A model generated the notes under the pieces. That model had not been told where the DNA came from and searched no databases. It worked only from the letters and a program-made list of their open reading frames with translations. Of a DNA stretch of 64,000 bases, positions 48,318 to 58,497 are shown piece by piece. The number at the start of each line of letters is the position of its first letter. Positions within the stretch are counted from its first letter, which is position 1. The DNA is from Adiantum capillus-veneris (Eukaryota; Streptophyta; Polypodiopsida; Polypodiales; Pteridaceae). A program made the translations under genes and the position numbers. The stretch spans positions 5,484,545 through 5,548,544 of the forward strand of contig CM043959.1 in NCBI GenBank assembly GCA_014529385.2, given 5' to 3'.

Positions 48318-48544
48318 TGTGAGAGCGCTAGGTGCGAAAGCAAAGCACGATGCGTGTGGAGTGCGATGGACAAAAAGAGTAGAAGACACATTGTGTGGGT
48401 GGAGAAACCTCCAAGAAAGTGGTGAGAAGATCCTTTTTCTTTGTGTATATGAAGAATAAGGAATGTGTCTGTATATACAATGGGTGACCGAACACCGGAC
48501 GTCCGGCCCTGGGCAAAGGTGCAATTCCTTTACCCCCAATAACA
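48304..48544 (-). repeat. Copia-type 5' LTR and primer site, antisense
   Basis: On the minus strand, TGTTATTGGGGG (48544) to CTCTCACA (48318), 227 bp, is followed two bases later by TGGTATCCGTGC (48315-48304), a diverged tRNA-Met site. A 12-bp palindrome CCGGACGTCCGG lies near 48495. No partner LTR was found. Confidence 0.6.
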
Positions 48545-50087
48545 TTTCATAATTTTTTGCATTTACTCATCACCACAAGAATGCTTTTCCTTCCACTTAC
48601 GATTTATTGTTACATGATTGAGCTTGCTACCTCATCAACTTTTTTTCTTTTGCAGGCACATTCTCCCTCAAGCGGCTTCCACAACATGGCTTTGTCAGGG
48701 AAAATAAAGCTTAGGAAGTGGGGAATGTTGGAAGAATCCAACACTAGTAGCCATTTTTTGCCTTCTCCATGTGCACATTTTTTCATTTACTATGTATAGA
48801 TTGACGGGATTTCTTTGAGATCTATTTTGTATCCATTAATTTACTCTATGTGCCTTGGGCAACGGACCATTTATTTTTAAAACCTTTAGCATATAAGTGA
48901 ATTGTAGGCCATGTGAAAGGGGAGAGATCATTTCGTGAGAAAACCTAGAGCAAAGAAGAAGAAGGAGGCTATGGACGTGGAAGCTTAAAGCCACATGTCC
49001 TCTCTTCACGAATCAGTTAATGCATGCATTGAAGTCGAATCCTCCTGCTTCTCTCTTGCTTTTCATTAAAGTTGTGTATTAGTGTCGTAATGTGTGTGTA
49101 TTAAGAATTAATTTCTCTCTAATATTTTTAATACCTATTGTGTGTTTGATTATGTGTTGTGTGCATGATTAAACCAATGTGTAAATTGGGATTCATACAT
49201 ACAATGCTCTCATCATAACCTCATGAGCTTGGGTGAGCTTGTGTTTAGAATGTACCAACAAGGATTAGTAGGAAATGCAATGAACAGAAATGTGTGATAA
49301 ACATAAGGGTTAGCATGCGTGTGACAACTAATCCCTTTCATTAGTTCTCTCTTCTTCCTATTTTAGATGGCCTCTCATGATTTCTCTACTCTTTCTCAAC
49401 CCATTACTCTCACACATTCACCCATGTGTGACGCTCACACGCCCTAGGCGAATTTCTACTATTTGTAGATTGAAAATTTTGTTGATTCATTGGAGCTATG
49501 CTACAAAGGAACCCACGCCTAAGCACTACAACCTAGCATTATTCAAGCCCTAGAGTGAAAAGAGGTCATAGCCTTAAAAACTCCACCCTGGCCTAAAGGA
49601 CCATTACAGTTTTTCAAAAACTTTAAACTCTCTATTTTTAGTGAAGGGCAAAAAAGTAAACATATAGTCCATGCTCGTTGGGAAGGCCAAAAATGGAGGT
49701 TTTACATATTCCTTGAATGCATGCAATATATAAGTTCTAAAGGTGTTAAAATTTCATATTTCTTAGGGTTTCTTCGCTTTGTTTTGTCTTTTATGGTTGC
49801 ATTCTACACTAAAATAAGAACTTATAGGAAAAGTCTGATAGGCATACTCTTTTGGGCCCTACACATGGGTGGTCAAATGAGGATTTTGTGGATTTAAAGA
49901 ACATGTGATCTTTTGAAGTATTGAAAGCTTCCCCTTGTGTGACATGATCCTTGTATTTTGCCCCTTTCCAAGTGGCATGTAGGCACGTTGCCACATATAG
50001 GCATTAGGTAGGTTGTATGATAGGTTAATGTGTTGAGGTCCCTCACCCACCGCTCAACCTTTTGTACACGCAGTTGTTGGAACCCTC

Positions 50088-50090
<3 letters not shown>
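48545..50090. other. Unassigned stretch
   Basis: No gene or transposon domain recognised. Open frames are short and without coherent neighbours. Confidence 0.5.

Positions 50091-50142
<52 letters not shown>
50091..50142. repeat. (GT)n-(CG)n alternating purine-pyrimidine tract
   Basis: About 21 GT units run into CGCGCGCGC and then ACGTGCGC. The whole run alternates purine and pyrimidine. Confidence 0.95.
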
Positions 50143-50145
<3 letters not shown>

Positions 50146-51729
50146 TGCGCAAGGGTGTGCATGGAAACATTGCAAAGGTGCTAGGATCTAGGACAATAAT
50201 GGAGGAGTAGGATTCATCTTCATCTCCCCCTCTCTATTGGTTTGGTTGCAATGGGCAGTGGAGGTAATGTACAAGAGAGGGACTTGTTGTAGTCACTTGA
50301 TTGAGTGGAGGGTGGTGACTTGATGGGGATCCAAGGCGTCCTCTCTATCTCTATCTTAGCATGCTATGATAGAGTTGTTTTTAAGAGGGTCCAACACATG
50401 TGAGCCATGGAGGTTCTTGCCCATGCAACAAGGCAAAAGTTGAGCCTATTGGACTTTTGCATGTGCTCAGAGGTGGTGCCCTAGTTCTATGGTCTACCTC
50501 CCACAATTCTTGGGGGATCTACTATGGAAAACCTATCACCACACATAATTGCAAGGGAGGGGTTTTTATTCAAAGGATCTTAATAATTTTCTAAAGGTAG
50601 GCCCTTAATAACACATAATTAGAGGCAGGCCCTTAATAATTAGCCCCATAAACTTAAAAATATGTAAGAGAAGCACCACCAAAAAGGAAGGGCACCAAGA
50701 GATAATAATTGCAATCAGGGGGTAAATTATAATCATTGGTCGGATAACGCTAAAGAGCTAGCCTAATCTAACCACCTTAGATAACAATCACTATAGCACC
50801 AGATAATAATCATGCTGCTTGTGGGATAATAATCGCAACAAGGATGAGCGCCAGATAATACCAGCCAAAGGGAGCTACCAAGGGGGAGGCTACAGGTAGG
50901 TCGATGTGTGCAAGGAGGGCAAATTTGCACCAAGAAAAAACGCACCAAAAATCAACAACCTAATCAAGCTTCTGACCTGTATGGAGCTCCAACCAAAACA
51001 TGACTAGCTAATAGCACAATAGAATAGCCTTGAGATCACTTTAGATGATAGTGGCATGCTAGCTATGCCCTAGATCCTTCATCCTTTGCTTCTGAGCGAG
51101 TAGTACCTTTCTATACCCTAGGTCGCACCAGCTTCCATCGCTTCCATTGTTCATCACTATAAAAATTTTCTAAAGTAACCTGAAATATACCTCATCTTAC
51201 CTCACTTCCATTTTTGCCTAAGAAAATATGATATTGTGTTCTAGGACATCAATATTTTTCCATAGAAAAATCATGTATTATCTTATCTCACAACCATATT
51301 TCTTTGGAGAAATTGCATTGCAAGACATGCCACAACCAATTTTTTCCATAAGATTCATGTAGGGGCTAGCTTAGAACAATATTTCTATGGAGAAATTATA
51401 TTTCAACACAATCACATTTTGGTAGAGATGTTATCTTGGGCTGTGGCATAAAGACATATTTTCCTCAAGAAATTGTAGTCTCCTAACCATGCTTTATTGA
51501 AGACATTCAAGTTCCAAATCCTTCTCTAAGCCTTGCTTTGTTGAAGACATTCAAGTTTCAATTCGTTTTAATTGTCTAGTCCTACAAGATCCACTATGTA
51601 TATCATGTGAAACTTAGAAATCTTTTTTGTTGCAGATAATAAGAAATAATTTATAAAGCTATTTTCTCTTCGAAATATAGTTTTCCATCTGTGATATTTT
51701 TCACAAATATCGAGTAAATTAAACATTTA
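50143..51729. other. Unassigned stretch
   Basis: No gene recognised. Short phrases recur (taggcccttaataa near 50595 and 50626; ataataatc-type near 50700-50840). Confidence 0.5.
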
Positions 51730-52370
51730 TTTTGATTCCTAGCTCGTTACCTCGTGGGTTTAAGCTAAAAAAGATGGCAACCCCCCAGAAAGGTGCTAGG
51801 CTAGATATTCCTTTGTTATTCACCTTTTGGCAATTTTCCTCTAAAAGGTGTTCAAGGAGGCTCCTCCAAGCTTGGAGAGCCAAGAGGAACTAGTGCAAGA
51901 TGGAGCATCTAAAGTATCCAAAGGTCTCTCTACATTCTAGTGCCATTGCCACTTTGTTGCATTTTCTTAGTACCTCGCCTGTGCAATCTACCACTTTAGT
52001 AAAAGACCCACTCAGAGCAAGAAGTTTGTGATGAAGTTTAGCCTCTTGTCATGGGCCTCCTTGCGAATGAAGCTGTACTCCATCCAACATATTCCAAGCA
52101 ATGATCACCCAATCCTTCCTTTGATCAATTAAGGAAACTACCAACTTTGCACTCATGGCTTCAACATGTGTAGTTGGGTGCATGATCCCAATGCCACCTT
52201 GGTTCTTGGGTCTTGCAATCCTATTCCATTGAGCTGTGTCATTTGTGTTATAATCATTTGATTTAAGCCTGTTTGGATATACTAAACATCCCACTTCAAT
52301 GTCACCCACTATTGAAGCTATTTCATCAAGAGGGCCACTTGATTCTCTTGAGTGTCCTTTTGTTGGAAAA
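51730..52370 (-). mobile_element. LINE ORF2 C-terminal fragment, antisense
   Basis: The core at 52309-52049 reads WNRIARPKNQGGIGIMH and continues with AMSAKLVVSLIDQRKDW, which matches the well-known segment after the RT domain in plant L1-type LINEs. Degraded sequence in the same sense continues to about 51730. RT and endonuclease are absent. Confidence 0.6.
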
Positions 52371-52744
52371 TCTCTATCTTATGTGGAACAATAGGGACCT
52401 CTTCTTGTGAAGGTGACTATGGGTGAGTAGCGGGTGCAGGGTGGGGAGTTTGGTTATCCACACCTCTTTGTAAAGCTCCTTTCAACTAGTTCCTTGTACC
52501 ATTATGATGAAAATATAATTTCAATTTTTGTACTATGCTTATGATATAGCACTAACCTACTGGAACTATCTCCCTTTTCTAGCTACGACAAACTAATTTG
52601 GTAACTGAGATCTATGTAAAAATCTAAGTCACTTACCATCATTCATAACAACAACTTCGATTTCCAACCTAGAAATCTGCTATCATAACTAAGTATTATA
52701 GATTTCCTAAGTATAAATAATTTTTTCATTTTCAATCGACAAGA
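52371..52744. other. Unassigned stretch
   Basis: AT-rich; nothing recognised. Confidence 0.5.
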
Positions 52745-53004
52745 AATCTACACTACAAATCAAGCATGTGAGCATGGACACAGTTGAATATAAATCTACA
52801 CTACAAATCAAGCATGTGAGCATGGACACAGTTGAATATAAATCCTCTTACAAATCAAGCATGTGAGCATGGACACAGTTGAATATAAATCTACACTACA
52901 AATCAAGCATGTGAGCATGGACACAGTTGAATATAAATCTACACTACAAATCAAGCATGTGAGCATGGACACAGTTGAACAGTTGAATATAAATCCTCTT
53001 ACAA
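52745..53004. repeat. 48-bp minisatellite, about 5.3 copies
   Basis: Units at 52745, 52793, 52841, 52888 and 52936, with a partial sixth. The unit runs AATCTACACTACAAATCAAG + CATGTGAGCATGG + ACACAGTTGAATATA. The third and the partial last unit begin with AATCCTCTTA, and the fifth has an extra ACAGTTGA. Near-identical units suggest recent expansion. Confidence 0.95.
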
Positions 53005-53298
53005 CAAAAATATTGACAAAAGAAAATAGAAATATATAATGAAGAAACACCCTTGATACAAAAAGGAACAAGAATTTTTGAAGGAAAAAACGCAAAAATA
53101 GAATTCTTGAAATCGGTGAAAAGATTCTTTTGGAAAAATAACATAAAGATTCATTGCCCTAGCAAAGTGCCTTGCTATTCATGTAGAGGCTCAGTGTACC
53201 AAATTTGTGGTCTCAATCGCAAAGCAAGACCAAGCATGGGCCATTATAATGAAGGATATGATTGACAAGGAAGAACTATTCTCCCAAGGTGGCCAGTA

Positions 53299-54724
53299 GA
53301 ATGGTAACCTAATAGGACATAAAAGTGTCCTTTCAGGGTTTTGGGAAAAAATTCCAAAACCATAGTAGATCCACTCATTTTGAAAAATCCTTTCATGAGC
53401 TTATAGTTCAATAACTACTACATATGTAAAAAATGAGAAACTTGTAATTTTTCTCATCCCTTGGTCACTACAAGCCTCCAAAGTTGATGGACCGGTGCAT
53501 TTTGCCCAAAACAACAATTTCTTATGGTTGATTGCATATAAATAAGAGTGGAGATTTTTGTAGGACATGAGATAAAATGCCCCGTTAACTTCAATGGGTT
53601 GGTGACCAAAACATATGGTTGCTTTTACCTCACTAATTTTGTTTTTTGGGCAAAAAAAATAGGTACAAAAAAGTTGCATTTTTGCCATTCTGCGTACCTA
53701 TCATCAAAGTTTCTTTAGTCACGCTCAATAGAGATACTATATACATGTTTTCTTAGTTCCCTTTGGGCCTCTGGATTCAAAAGGAGCCATGGAGCATGTC
53801 AAAAGGATAATGGATCTCTTACAATTGGAACCTTGGGGGCAATGATAAAGTGCTAAATAAAGCAAACATGAAAAAACTGGGTTTAGCATTATGACCTCTA
53901 GAAACCCATAGAAACTACTCAATATCTAGCCAAGTTTGTAGTCTTTGATTAGATATGGTTACTACGTACAAAATACACACAATTGGATTAAGAAACTAGC
54001 AATATTGAGAAAGTTATACTTGCTACTCTAAAATGTATCGTATTCTTCAGCAATCAAAAAACTCAACCATCATCATATACTATGCTATATAGCATATTAG
54101 GTTCCCCAAAACTCAAGGAAGTTTAGCTTTATGTTATACATTACACTTACACAATCAAAATTGAATTTGGATATCAAGAAAGCCACCAAAAAAATCATAA
54201 AAGTGCTAATTTTGGCCAAAAAAACAGGATTATGCAATTCTTATAAATTGGTCGTAACTTTCAATTTTAACACTTAGCTCTCCCTACAAGCATCAAAACA
54301 TGTTGAGAACTATGAAGGCCTAACCTCTAGCCATCTAAAGCTCACAAACATGAAGTTTAGAGTGGTATAGTTGCCAAAAATTGAAAAAAAAAAGCCAAAA
54401 ACAGGACCCGATCACTTGAGTGTCTAAATGAATATTTTGAATGTCCACTAATGTGCCTACACTTCATGTGCAAAATTCTTCTTCTCGTTTTTGTGCATGG
54501 ATGCTTGTGAATCCGCCCTTGATAGGGCAATGACACACCTCTTGCGTTAATGGTGAGATCGATACTAAAAAAAAAATGCTAAGTTTTTTTCAGCTCATAA
54601 GGCAACTTTGTGGATATATAGCACCTAAAAATTCATTTTCATACTCTTCAAATAATTCAAGCAAAATGGGCACTTAACAGGACACAAAAATGTCCAAGGA
54701 CATAAAAGTGTCCTGTTACCATTC
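53299..54724 (+). mobile_element. Complete TIR DNA transposon, non-autonomous, TA duplication
   Basis: Ends are GAATGGTAAC and its exact inverse GTTACCATTC, flanked by TA on both sides (53297-53298, 54725-54726). Just inside both ends lie palindromes of the form GGACATAAAAGTGTCC (one at the left, two at the right). TA duplication suggests Tc1/mariner or a related superfamily. No transposase frame is present in 1426 bp. A second, inverted copy starts the window (1-503). Confidence 0.82.
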
Positions 54725-54726
54725 TA

Positions 54727-55215
54727 GTATTAATTAAGAGGTTCACGACAAACTGTTAGCCCCTCGATGGTCCAACTTGAGATTAGGGGGCACAAGAGGC
54801 AAGCTTGTATGTAAGTGTACTAGAGAAATAGAGTCATTGGAGTGGGGAGAGATAACCATATATTCTCAAAACTCAATAACAAAGTTGATCCCCTTGGATC
54901 TCTAAAGAAAGAAGTATATTATTGAACCCATTCTAGAGAGAAAATACCAGAAAGATCAATAACAAAGGACTCCATGGCGGACCCAATTTGGGACAACAAC
55001 AATAAGAACTAGAAAGAAATAGACCAATTGGCTACCTAGATTCGGTACTAAAAGACTGTTCATTAACATAGTTGTAGAAGGGTTGGACAAGTCCTTGATC
55101 CCTATTTGTGAATTTAATTTTGAGTAGAAAGCCTTGCAGCGTCCCAAAAGAACAGACATTTCTATAAACCGCAAAGCAAGGATATGTATCACACTCTAAT
55201 GTTCATGACTGATTG

Positions 55216-55217
<2 letters not shown>
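54727..55217. other. Unassigned stretch
   Basis: Nothing recognised. A minus-strand frame of 78 codons (54956-55192) has no identifiable domain. Confidence 0.5.

Positions 55218-55247
<30 letters not shown>
55218..55247. repeat. Poly-C tract, 30 bases
   Basis: Thirty uninterrupted C, followed by TGCGCGCGC. Confidence 0.95.
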
Positions 55248-55488
55248 TGCGCGCGCAAACGACCAATGGGGAATCAAGATGGGTGGAAATAGCAAACCGG
55301 GATTCACAGTGGCCGCTTTTGATGAAGATTCATTAGGAAAAATATGAACTCTCTAGGGGCCCTTTGGGATTAAGATTAATTAGAGGCCAGCCAATGAGCC
55401 GAGGGTGGTGGACACACTCTATGCCCTAAAAAATGTAGGGGGACAAAGTAGTCTTACACTTCTTAAATGGGCTCTTACCTAGTGAGAA

Positions 55489-55511
55489 GGGGGGGGGGGG
55501 GGGGGGGGGGG
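55489..55511. repeat. Poly-G tract, 23 bases
   Basis: Twenty-three uninterrupted G, then TGGG. It lies 241 bases after the poly-C tract and is complementary to it. Confidence 0.95.
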
Positions 55512-56066
55512 TGGGTCGGCCATATGGAACCTCCAACTTCCCTCCTTTTTGATCCGGTTTTGAAAAAATCCCAAAAATTTGAAATTTTTCAAAATTTTAA
55601 AAACTCAAATTTCATCTTTTTAAAACCCCCCTAAAACTATTTTATGGTCAATAAAGCATTTTTTGACCTCAAAAAGTCAAAACGTGCACCCAAAAACCCT
55701 AAAATTCAAAAATTTTTTAAAAACTTTTGAAAAATCTTTTTTTGCTATCCAGAGCTCCCCCAAAAGTAGTTCTTAGGCAAAAAGTGATTTTCTCTCTCTA
55801 GAACTTCTTTTCCAACCCCTCCTTGGTTGGAACCATCACACTCATCCTCTACTCCAACACTCTCTCTCTCTACACCAGCTCCATTGCTGCAGCAAGGAAG
55901 CTCCTCTCTCCTCCCCTACCACCTTCCATTGCCACACCAAGCAAGGGTTATCCACCTTCTCCTCCCATTGCCACAAGGGTTATCCACCTTCTCATATCAC
56001 TTTATCCTCTGTACATTGTAGCAACAAGCAAGGTCCTTCTCCTCCTCCTAGTTTTCTTTGCTCAAC
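55512..56066 (+). other. Upstream region of unknown gene 1
   Basis: A- and T-run-rich stretch (55550-55750) followed by a pyrimidine-rich, leader-like segment (55790-56060). No transposon ends recognised. Confidence 0.4.
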
Positions 56067-57318
56067 ATGGCCAACTCTACTTCGCAAAGGCGGCCAAAGG
56101 ATGAGGTCACAACACTTGCATGCCACAACACTAGAGGTGTAGATGATGAGTGGGTGCGACAAGAGTTCACCAAAGGTGCTTGGGTATACATGCAACCATC
56201 TGCTATTGGCCCTCATCGTGTACGGAATCGTACAAACTTGGATCTTCATTGGAAAGGAAATCTCCTTGGCTTCAAGAACCGCAAAGACAAGGGGACCGTA
56301 GCCATTGTGCAACATGTTTTCTCAATGTCAACCATGCATTTGCAACAACCACCTCGATTTCCAACACATTGTAAGTACATGTTTTGAGAATACAAAGCTA
56401 GGTGTGAAATCACAGTGTAATGTTATTATGGATTCATACTTAATATTTGTCATGCATTTATAGTCATATTTCCATCCACGTTGGTGGAGGAGCAGCCACT
56501 ACATAGTCTCTTCGGCACATTCAAAGCTATACATACGGATATTGAAGCAATAATGTTCCCACATCTTTGCCCAACCAAACTGGTTCAAAGAAGGATTTTC
56601 TTCTATTCTCACTCCTATATTTGTGGTCGGTAGCATCTTTCAAGCAAAAGATGATAATGGATGTCCAAAACTCTTTAAAATACTCTAAAGCTTCTAGGTC
56701 TGTGGGCTTGAGTTGGTGTTTGCCTATTTGTTTTGTGCACATTTTTAAAGAGTTTGGATTTGTGGAGACTACCACAATGCTTGTATGTAAAGATGCGCAT
56801 TACGAGGAATTAGGAAGGCTTTTAGAAGAGGCCATGGTTTTGTGGAGGGCATGCACAACGGGGACCGGTACCGTTGTAAGGTTGGAGCTTCAGGTATTGG
56901 AATGCGCTATTTGAAATCCCGCACCTCCTTGTACATACGATTTCACTATGATCGTTGGATGTGCAAGCTTGGAGTGTGGACTCCCCTACAGAGTGTAGAC
57001 GACGCTATTGAAAGCTTTGACATTGCAGTGAAGATGTCCAACGATGCTTTGGAGGTAGTCCAAGTGAACAAGAATTGGACTCTCAGTAATGTTCGAGAAC
57101 ATTTGGTTATTATGGGTTTTGAGGCCCTTCAACAAGCACAATTTCGTTTACAAGGTCACAAGGTGAGAATCCTTCCACCACATTTTCAATACATCATGGT
57201 TTGTCGATCATTGGATGCTTATTGTAATGAATGTCCGCAGATTGGGAAGAGAATGGAAGACAAATTGAAGGTCGAGGAGGACTGGGGGATGGATGGAACT
57301 ATGCTATCCATCTTATAA
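56067..57318 (+). pseudogene. Unknown gene 1: spliced, frame-broken
   Basis: I do not recognise it. The ATG at 56067 is in a good context (CAACATGGCC). Exon 1 encodes about 101 residues, rich in charged residues and Trp. It ends at a canonical donor (CATT|GTAAGT) and a 93-base intron (56371-56463, ending ttatag) keeps the frame open for about 57 more codons to a stop near 56630. Coding-like sequence continues in a second frame (to about 56870) and a third (about 56830-57318, with KSRTSLYIRFHYDRWMCK and a Cys pair in DAYCNECPQ). At least two frame changes or further introns are therefore needed. It may be a decayed gene or an unrecognised element protein. The third-frame block of about 158 residues is the most protein-like. 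Confidence 0.4.
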
Positions 57319-57363
57319 CTTTGTAACTCTTGCAATTTTCAAACTGATCCCCGTTGTAATCAA

Positions 57364-57387
57364 CATGATTTGCTTCGGCAAATCATG
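57364..57387 (+). terminator. Perfect hairpin with TTCG loop, 3' of unknown gene 1
   Basis: CATGATTTGC and GCAAATCATG pair at all ten positions around a TTCG loop closed by C-G. In RNA this is the exceptionally stable cUUCGg tetraloop. It begins 45 bases after the stop codon, so it would lie in the 3' UTR. Any role in 3' end formation or stability is inference; plant polymerase II does not use such hairpins as terminators in general. Confidence 0.6.
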
Positions 57388-57474
57388 CCTTTGAATATAA
57401 TTTTTTTGCATTGGGATGAGAAATCATTTTTTGGTGAAAGTGCCTTTTTTTAATGTCTTAAAAAAAGGGTCCAT

Positions 57475-57482
57475 TATAAAAG
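57475..57482 (+). promoter_or_regulatory. TATA box of unknown gene 2
   Basis: TATAAAAG lies 82-89 bases before the ATG at 57564. The stretch between is pyrimidine-rich, as in plant leaders (start near 57505-57515). Confidence 0.5.
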
Positions 57483-57563
57483 GGGGGCCACCTAACTCAT
57501 TCACTATTTTCACTTTTGCAACTCTTGAGCTCCTCCACTCTCTATCTACACCCCAGGCTAGAC

Positions 57564-58490
57564 ATGGATGCTTCCACAGCCTCTGCATCTACAGCCACAT
57601 CCACCCCTTTGTCACGCTTCATCCTCTTCCTTGAGGACACCAAATACAAAGGGAAGTTGGACCTCCACACCTTTTTCACTCGTCTCCCTGACCTTGATGC
57701 CATAGTTGCCCTTCACATGGATGCATTTGTCGAGATTTTTTCGTTCATGGAGGAGCACATCATAAAATATTTTGTATCTATCCCCCCACATGTAGGGATC
57801 TGGGTGCCTTGTGATCTTTTGCGCTATATACACAAAGGTGATCGCCCATTCTCCAAGTGGTTGCAACGATTCCAAGAAATTGGAACCGATGCAGGCCATT
57901 ACTTGGACGAGCAAGCCCAGGGGTGTCAGCGCTCAAGAAGCGCAAGTTGGGGGTGGAGTATCTTTCTCGGCTCGCAACATTTATCTTCTTGGTGAGCGAG
58001 GAACCTGATTTGGAGGAGCTTCGCTTACCACACCTTTAGGTTGGGTCCTTTATCAAGGACACCAAGGAGCAGCAGGTTATCCCAATGAACCCTACAGCGG
58101 AAGGAAAGGCACACTGGCTCGAGTACCCTAGGGGTCTTGAGGAAGTGGTTGAGAAATCCATAGTTGCGGCTGGCCCTAGTGACACTCCAGCGCCACTACC
58201 ACTGACGGATGTGGCTATCCCAGAGGTAGAAATCAGCCGCTTCTCCTTAGTGTTAGTGGATGGGGAGGAGTATGTGTTCCTGCATGATTTGGAGAAAGCA
58301 TTTGGCCTGCGCATGGATGAATGGTTGAGCGTGCTATTCAAGAGCACCAAATGTCCCTTAGACAATACGCCAGATGCCCTAGAAAGCAAGATCTTGCCAG
58401 ATGGGGACTCTGTTGCTGACACTATTGCAGTTGTATGTGCGGAGGTCCTGGCAGCAGAGCAGTTTCACGTGGCTGATGAAGAATTCGAAG
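57564..58490 (+). pseudogene. Unknown gene 2, fused to truncated chromovirus pol
   Basis: Not recognised. The ATG at 57564 opens a Ser/Thr/Ala N-terminus (MDASTASASTAT) followed by a hydrophobic-acidic region (FLEDTKYKGKLDLHTFFTRL). A one-base shift near 57915 moves the reading to another frame (VSALKKRKLGVEYLSRLATF), in which a TAG at 58037 (readable as CAG) is the only stop up to about 58490. The C-terminal part (SRFSLVLVDGEEYVFLHDLE) looks like a small folded domain; a faint likeness to KilA-N/Bro-type DNA-binding folds is not enough for a call. Total about 310 residues. Immediately downstream, similarity to chromovirus A pol starts (58480-58498), in a different frame. It might be a captured host gene. 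Confidence 0.45.
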
Positions 58491-58497
58491 TTCACCG

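Noticed and set aside
48042-48545. 167-codon minus frame as a gene
   Set aside because: It spans a copia-type LTR, its primer site and leader, with no domain.
52745-53004. CRISPR-like regular repeat array
   Set aside because: Units are contiguous with no spacers, and the context is a eukaryotic repeat region.
56527-56775. 82-codon minus frame opposite unknown gene 1
   Set aside because: Protein-like in places, but isolated, and the plus strand has the intron signals and longer continuity.
58240-58330. KilA-N/Bro-like domain in unknown gene 2
   Set aside because: Only a vague pattern of hydrophobic and acidic residues; no diagnostic motif.
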